From Dehalococcoidia bacterium (GTDB lineage: Bacteria; Chloroflexota; Dehalococcoidia; Tepidiformales; Tepidiformaceae): a stretch of 35,488 bases of DNA. Below, one piece after another: positions 32,069 to 35,488 of this stretch (positions are counted from its first letter, which is position 1; each line of letters opens with the position of its first letter). The notes beneath the pieces are model-generated. The model was not told the DNA's origin, did not search any database, and was given only the letters and a program-made list of their open reading frames with translations. Location: contig JADLBJ010000033.1 in the NCBI GenBank assembly GCA_020847765.1, forward strand, positions 1 through 35,488, given 5' to 3'. The translations under genes and the position numbers were made by a program.

Positions 32069-32136
32069 GTTTCACGCGAAACATGACGGTGAAACGCACC
32101 CGATTGAATGTTTCACGGGAAACTGGACGGTGAAAC
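32069..32136. repeat. tandem parS-like element (two palindromes plus half-sites)
   Basis: Two related 27-bp units start 41 bp apart. Each has a near-perfect parS palindrome, GTTTCACGCGAAAC (32069-32082) and GTTTCACGGGAAAC (32110-32123), followed by a half-site GGTGAAAC (32088-32095 and 32129-32136). Against the broadly conserved 16-bp parS TGTTTCACGTGAAACA, each full site has two mismatches, and both change the same central T. Spacing of 41 bp is close to four helical turns, so the sites face the same side. It lies in the divergent gap between the PQQ-propeller gene and the LAGLIDADG gene, 4.8 kb from parB. I infer that this is the ParB-binding site of this chromosome. Confidence 0.75.
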
Positions 32137-32545
32137 AGATTCTCGCGACCATGGCGGCGTGGAAAATGTCGAACCACCGCCACTGGGCGACCTCGCCACC
32201 GGCTACCTGCTCGGCCTCCTCGCTGGCGAGGGTCATTTTGGGGGCGACGGCCGGCAGGCGCACGTGACGCTGCGCATGCACACGCGCCACGAGCAGCTCT
32301 TCCGCTGGCTCGAGGAGGCGATCCCCGGGAGCCGGCTCTATGGCCCCTACAGCCACGGGGGCCGCTCCTACTACCAGTGGATGGTCCGCGGGCGCGCCCT
32401 CACTGAAACCATCGCACCTCTCGTCGCTGCCCACCTGGACCTCCTCGACGACCACGTTGCCGGCCGGTTCCTCGATATGTGCAGCCGCTACGGCCTCTCT
32501 CTCCCAGAAGCCCCTGAGCATGTGCCAGGCAGGGACGCGACATAA
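32108..32545 (+). CDS. small single-motif LAGLIDADG homing-endonuclease-like protein
   Basis: 145 residues from the ATG at 32108; a GTG at 32159 (128 residues) may be the true start, because the first codons simply translate the parS-like repeat and no ribosome site is evident. The motif YLLGLLAGEGHF (33-44) fits LAGLIDADG, with E41 in the place of the metal-binding acid. The following beta region RQAHVTLRMHTRHEQLFRW and LYGPYSHGGRSYYQWMVRGR match the DNA-contact fold of this family. One motif implies a homodimer with a pseudo-palindromic target. It is not inside an intron or intein that I can see. It converges on yidD with a gap of three bases and interrupts the leftward origin-type operon. 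A non-nuclease DNA-binding role, as in WhiA, is possible. Confidence 0.8.
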   Translation: MFHGKLDGETDSRDHGGVENVEPPPLGDLATGYLLGLLAGEGHFGGDGRQAHVTLRMHTRHEQLFRWLEEAIPGSRLYGPYSHGGRSYYQWMVRGRALTETIAPLVAAHLDLLDDHVAGRFLDMCSRYGLSLPEAPEHVPGRDAT

Positions 32546-32548
32546 CGA

Positions 32549-32761
32549 TCAGTCGGGGACGGGATCGTAACCGCTCCCGCCGCCCGGACGACAGCGGGAG
32601 AGACGCCGCAGCGCCAGCCAGCCGCCGCGGAAGACGCCAAGCCGGTCGACCGCTTCGTAGGCATAGGCGGAGCAGGTGGGCTGGAAGCGGCAGGAGGGGG
32701 GCAGCACCCGCGAGAAGGTCGCCTGGTAGAACTGAATCAGCCAAAGGAGCGGGTACTTCAT
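32549..32761 (-). CDS. yidD: membrane protein insertion efficiency factor YidD
   Basis: 70 residues, typical length. It has [31 protein letters not shown] with the conserved cysteines and Tyr, and [19 protein letters not shown] at the end. Family knowledge: YidD is a small membrane-associated protein that helps YidC-dependent insertion. It starts three bases after the rnpA stop, continuing the rpmH-rnpA-yidD run. Here it is separated from yidC by the LAGLIDADG gene and the PQQ propeller gene, whereas it usually directly precedes yidC. Confidence 0.95.
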   Translation of the reverse strand: MKYPLLWLIQFYQATFSRVLPPSCRFQPTCSAYAYEAVDRLGVFRGGWLALRRLSRCRPGGGSGYDPVPD

Positions 32762-32764
32762 CGC

Positions 32765-33127
32765 TCAAGCGTCGGGCGCCGCCGGGGCAGGCGCTTCGCG
32801 CAGCAAGCGTGCCCGTGTGAGCGCCCGCTGGATTGCCACCTGGAGCGAGGCGAAGTCCGCCTCGAGTGCCCCCTTCCGTGCGGTCACCACGAGATCTACC
32901 CCGTCCACGACACCGAGCTGCCGTGCCGCCTCCCGTAGGCGACGGCGGACGCGGTTGCGGGCGACGGCGCTCCTGGTCAGCCGCTTGCCGACGGCGAAGC
33001 CCCAGCGCACACCCGGGCCGCCCCGCGGCCGGTACCGCACAACGAGAAGGGGACCGCTCACTGCGGTCCCCTCGCGGTAGGTCTGGTCGAATTCGTCGCC
33101 CTTGCGGAGACGCCGGGCGCGTTCCAT
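32765..33127 (-). CDS. rnpA: ribonuclease P protein component RnpA
   Basis: 120 residues from the ATG at 33127. It has the N-terminal RRLRKGDEFDQTYREG, the central RWGFAVGKRLTRSAVARNRVRRRLREA with the RNR motif (57-65) that binds RNase P RNA, and a C-terminal helix ALTRAR followed by an Ala/Pro tail. Function: protein cofactor in 5' maturation of tRNA precursors. It starts five bases after the rpmH stop. RNase P RNA is not in this window that I can find. Confidence 0.96.
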   Translation of the reverse strand: MERARRLRKGDEFDQTYREGTAVSGPLLVVRYRPRGGPGVRWGFAVGKRLTRSAVARNRVRRRLREAARQLGVVDGVDLVVTARKGALEADFASLQVAIQRALTRARLLREAPAPAAPDA

Positions 33128-33132
33128 CGAAG

Positions 33133-33276
33133 CTACACGACGGTGAGGCGCTTGCGGCCCTGGCGGCGGCGCGCCTTCAGAACGAGCCGGCCGGCACGCG
33201 TCGACATCCGCTCCCGGAACCCGTGCGTGCGCTTTCGCTTGAGAACGTGGGGCTGGTAGGTGCGCTTGGTCGCCAC
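33133..33276 (-). CDS. rpmH: 50S ribosomal protein L34
   Basis: 47 residues from a GTG start with a GAGGAG site upstream. The chain begins [20 protein letters not shown] and goes on [20 protein letters not shown], with the L34 signature. L34 is a small basic protein of the large subunit. In most bacteria it opens the rpmH-rnpA-yidD-yidC cluster next to dnaA and the origin. Here the upstream neighbour is a lytic transglycosylase gene on the same strand, only 79 bp away, so the promoter must be in that gap. No dnaA is in view. Confidence 0.97.
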   Translation of the reverse strand: MATKRTYQPHVLKRKRTHGFRERMSTRAGRLVLKARRRQGRKRLTVV

Positions 33277-33355
33277 GGCGTCTCTCCTCGGATGGGTGAA
33301 GGTTCAGCGTAACAGGCGGTCCGACTGTGGCCAAAGCGCTCGTGCGCTTCGCCTG

Positions 33356-35488
33356 CTACTGGCCCGCCCAGGCCTTCAGGTAGCGAGCGTAGTGCTCGAG
33401 GATAGAGGTGACATAACCCTCGGTCTCGGGGATGTCCACGGCGGCCACGAAGTCGGCTGCGTCTTGCGCGCCGGCCGCCGTGGTCCAGCGCTGGGCGTTG
33501 CCCGGGCCCGCGTTGTAGGCGGCCAGTGCCTGGTAGGCCGTACCGAAGTGGCGCAGCTGACCGGCAAGGTAGTAGGAGCCGAAGCGCAGGCTCACTGCCG
33601 GCCGGAACAAGTCCTCGGGCCTGAACCCCTGAAAGCCGAGAGCCTCTGCGATCGCCTCGCCGGTGGGCGGGATGACCTGTGTCAGCCCGAGCGCGCCAGC
33701 CGGCGACCCCGCCGTCGCGTCCCAGAAGCTCTCCTGGCGGATGACGGCGGCGAAGAAGAGCGGATCGAGGCCGTTCTGCTTCGACTGCTGGTCGAGCATG
33801 TCGACGTAAGCGAGGGGGTAGGCGAGCTGGAGCAGGGCGACCGGTCCGGCGTCGACGCTTGCCAGGCTGACAGCGGCCGCGAGCCGGAAGGCCAGTGTGG
33901 CGCCGGCGTCGGGCAGGCCGAGCTCTGTCGCCTCGCGCGCCCGCTGGAACAACCGCCAGGCGTCTGCTGAGTCGGCGCCGTCGAGGAGCGCGTCGCGGGC
34001 GCGGTCCGTAAGCCCGACCGCGAGCAGGTCGGCAGCGGCGGTCGGGGCGGGCAGGGGCGCGGACCCGCCCAGCCGGGCGGCCAGCCACGCTCCGAGGGCC
34101 GGCCAGTCGACGCCGCGGAAGAGCGGGCGGGGGCGATAGCTTACGTCGAGCGCTGGTCCGGCGTTCGCCCGGCGCGCCGCCTCGAGGCCCCAGAAGCCAA
34201 GGGGTGCGGCGTCGAGAGCGGCGGCGAACCCAGCCCGCGCTGCGGCCATGTCGCCCTCCCGCTCGCGGGCCCGCGCCTCCCAGTAGAGGAGGCGCGCGTC
34301 GCGGTTGGCGCCGAGCTGCGCCCATGTGTCCAGCGCAGACGCGGCATTGCCGGCCCGGTAGAGGGTGTAGCCCGCGCGGAAGGCTGCCTCCCCGGAGAAT
34401 TCGCCGGGCGGTCCATTGAGAGCGAGCTGGAGGTAGCGGGCAGACGCGCCCGTCGCGTTTCCGAGGCTCTCTGTCACACGAGCGGCCCAGTACTTCGCGC
34501 GATGGGTGTAGGGCGAGGAGGCGTCGTAGCCTGCCGCCCGGTCGTATTCGCGGACGGCGTCCGCCAGCTTTCCCCCGTCTTCGAAGGCGGCGGCGAGGTA
34601 GAACGTGCGGAAGGCGAGGTCGGCGGCGTCGGCGAGAGTGTCATGGGAGGCAGGCTCTAAGACGAGTCGTGCGCCGACGTAGTCGCCACGGCGATAGGCG
34701 ACCAGCCCTTCGAGTCCCGGATCGACCGCAAGGCCGGCGTCGTGCAGGGCGGCAACGGCGAGCGTGGCGTAGCGGGAGGCGGGCGTGGTCGCGAGGATCG
34801 TGCGCAGCTGGCTGGCGAAGGTCGCCTGGTCGTCCAGGCGGCGGGCGGCGAAGGCGAGTGCGTAGCGGGCGGAAGCGCCACCGCCGGCGTTGACGAGCTG
34901 TGCCAGGGCGGCTGACTCTGCAGGGCCGTCGCCCGCGGCCGCCGCAGCCGCTGCCTGTTCGCTAAAGGCCAGCCGCCGCAGGTCGCCAGGAAGGGCGGGC
35001 GACGCGAGGAGCCGGGCCCATACGGCGCTGGCGGTCTCGCCGTCGCCCGCACGTGCGGCCGCTCTCGCGTACTGGGCCAGGATCTCCTGCTGGAAGGGGC
35101 CGTCGCTCGCGGCCGGACCGGCGATCGGGGTGAGCACGGTTTGCGCCTCGGCGAAGGCGCCGGCTTCGTTCAGCCGGTAGCCGAGGAGGTAGGCGGCGCG
35201 GCGGGCAGCGGGGCTGTCGGTGGGAGCTGCCGCCAGCGCATGGCGGAGCGACGCGAGCGAACCGGCGGCGTCGCCGGCGTTGAACTGCGCGACGCCGGCG
35301 CCGAGGAGCGCCACAGCCCGCGCGGACCCGTCGCCGCTGTGCGCCGCCTGCAGGTAGGCTTCGGCTGCCTCCTCGAAGCGCCCGTCACGCAGCATCGCGT
35401 CGGCCGTGGCCAGGGACGGCGCGGCCGGGACCGGGGTGGGCGTCGCCGTAGCGGTCGCCGTCGCCGTCGCCGTCGCCGAGGGGGTGGC
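33356..35488 (-). CDS. Slt70-like lytic transglycosylase (5' end outside window)
   Basis: 710 residues are visible; the N-terminus is cut off by the right edge. A Thr/Ala/Pro-rich stretch (encoded by 35396-35488) leads into a long alpha-helical repeat region (about 30-540 of the visible part) of TPR-like segments such as GRFEEAAEAYLQAAHSG and YPLAYVD. The C-terminal SLT domain carries VIRQESFWDATAGSPAGALGLTQVIP with the catalytic Glu (codon 33731-33733), FRPAVSLRFGSYYLAGQL, and ALAAYNAGPGNA. Function by family: cleaves peptidoglycan glycan strands to 1,6-anhydro ends. The low-complexity N-terminus suggests a linker after a signal peptide or lipobox that is beyond the window. Confidence 0.93.
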   Translation of the reverse strand, partial: ATPSATATATATATATPTPVPAAPSLATADAMLRDGRFEEAAEAYLQAAHSGDGSARAVALLGAGVAQFNAGDAAGSLASLRHALAAAPTDSPAARRAAYLLGYRLNEAGAFAEAQTVLTPIAGPAASDGPFQQEILAQYARAAARAGDGETASAVWARLLASPALPGDLRRLAFSEQAAAAAAAGDGPAESAALAQLVNAGGGASARYALAFAARRLDDQATFASQLRTILATTPASRYATLAVAALHDAGLAVDPGLEGLVAYRRGDYVGARLVLEPASHDTLADAADLAFRTFYLAAAFEDGGKLADAVREYDRAAGYDASSPYTHRAKYWAARVTESLGNATGASARYLQLALNGPPGEFSGEAAFRAGYTLYRAGNAASALDTWAQLGANRDARLLYWEARAREREGDMAAARAGFAAALDAAPLGFWGLEAARRANAGPALDVSYRPRPLFRGVDWPALGAWLAARLGGSAPLPAPTAAADLLAVGLTDRARDALLDGADSADAWRLFQRAREATELGLPDAGATLAFRLAAAVSLASVDAGPVALLQLAYPLAYVDMLDQQSKQNGLDPLFFAAVIRQESFWDATAGSPAGALGLTQVIPPTGEAIAEALGFQGFRPEDLFRPAVSLRFGSYYLAGQLRHFGTAYQALAAYNAGPGNAQRWTTAAGAQDAADFVAAVDIPETEGYVTSILEHYARYLKAWAGQ
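35442..35477. repeat. six-unit GTCGCC hexamer repeat coding for an Ala-Thr linker
   Basis: Six consecutive six-base units, five GTCGCC and one variant (GTAGCG, second), lie in frame inside the transglycosylase gene. Read on the minus strand they encode alternating Ala and Thr. Such repeats can change length by slippage without shifting the frame, which would only alter linker length. Confidence 0.7.

Noticed and set aside
33277-33355. oriC-like region upstream of rpmH.
   Set aside because: The gap is 79 bp with no DnaA-box-like TTATNCACA and no AT-rich stretch seen, and dnaA is not adjacent.
35442-35477. Short regularly spaced repeats as a CRISPR.
   Set aside because: Units are contiguous six-base repeats with no spacers and they are coding.

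Overview
The window is about 35.5 kb of very GC-rich, densely coded bacterial chromosome. It has no insertion sequence, tRNA, rRNA or CRISPR that I can see. The mix suggests a free-living member of Chloroflexota, perhaps Dehalococcoidia or Tepidiforma-like. That placement is inference: it rests on high GC, a short Gram-positive-type YidC, several short-chain dehydrogenases, SnoaL-like proteins and an acyl-CoA dehydrogenase, an origin-type cluster without dnaA beside it, and a LAGLIDADG protein. No marker gene fixes it.

Positions 1-7630 hold small metabolic and regulatory units: a MoxR ATPase cut by the window edge, a SufR-like regulator with a CX12C cysteine pattern, a Tat-exported SnoaL-like protein, an AlkA-like DNA glycosylase, two SDR oxidoreductases, a cytoplasmic SnoaL-like protein, and two divergent regulator/target pairs (YceI/HxlR and pirin/MarR). 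The pirin/MarR gap carries a perfect 20-bp operator-like palindrome over a promoter. Positions 7752-12433 carry a full-length cobalamin-dependent methionine synthase converging on an acyl-CoA dehydrogenase.

Positions 12511-20022 hold a leftward block with Obg, an alpha/beta hydrolase, TsaD and a two-helix membrane protein. Before it come a glycosyltransferase, a short UDP-glucose-dehydrogenase-like protein and a divergent Wzx-type flippase, which together look like a surface polysaccharide module. About 300 bp of GC-rich hairpin-forming DNA precede obg. Positions 20028-25812 hold an ABC-2 permease/ATPase pair whose ATPase has lost the Walker A lysine, then a two-gene ABC exporter with one degenerate ATP site.

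Positions 25911-35488 form an origin-proximal type cluster, read leftward: lytic transglycosylase, rpmH, rnpA, yidD, then a PQQ-propeller lipoprotein, yidC, jag, a PfkB kinase, parA, parB and ridA. From the lipoprotein to ridA, most genes overlap by one or a few bases, so this is probably one translationally coupled operon. The usual mnmE, mnmG, rsmG and dnaA are absent from this stretch. Between yidD and the lipoprotein sits the only rightward gene of the cluster, a small single-motif LAGLIDADG protein. Its possible start lies at two tandem parS-like palindromes that also carry half-sites. ParA, ParB and these sites plausibly make up the chromosome segregation system.

The most notable points are the duplicated imperfect parS element joined to a LAGLIDADG gene, the PfkB gene that appears to need an ACG start, the Walker A Lys-to-Thr ATPase, and the coupling of a lipoprotein propeller to YidC.
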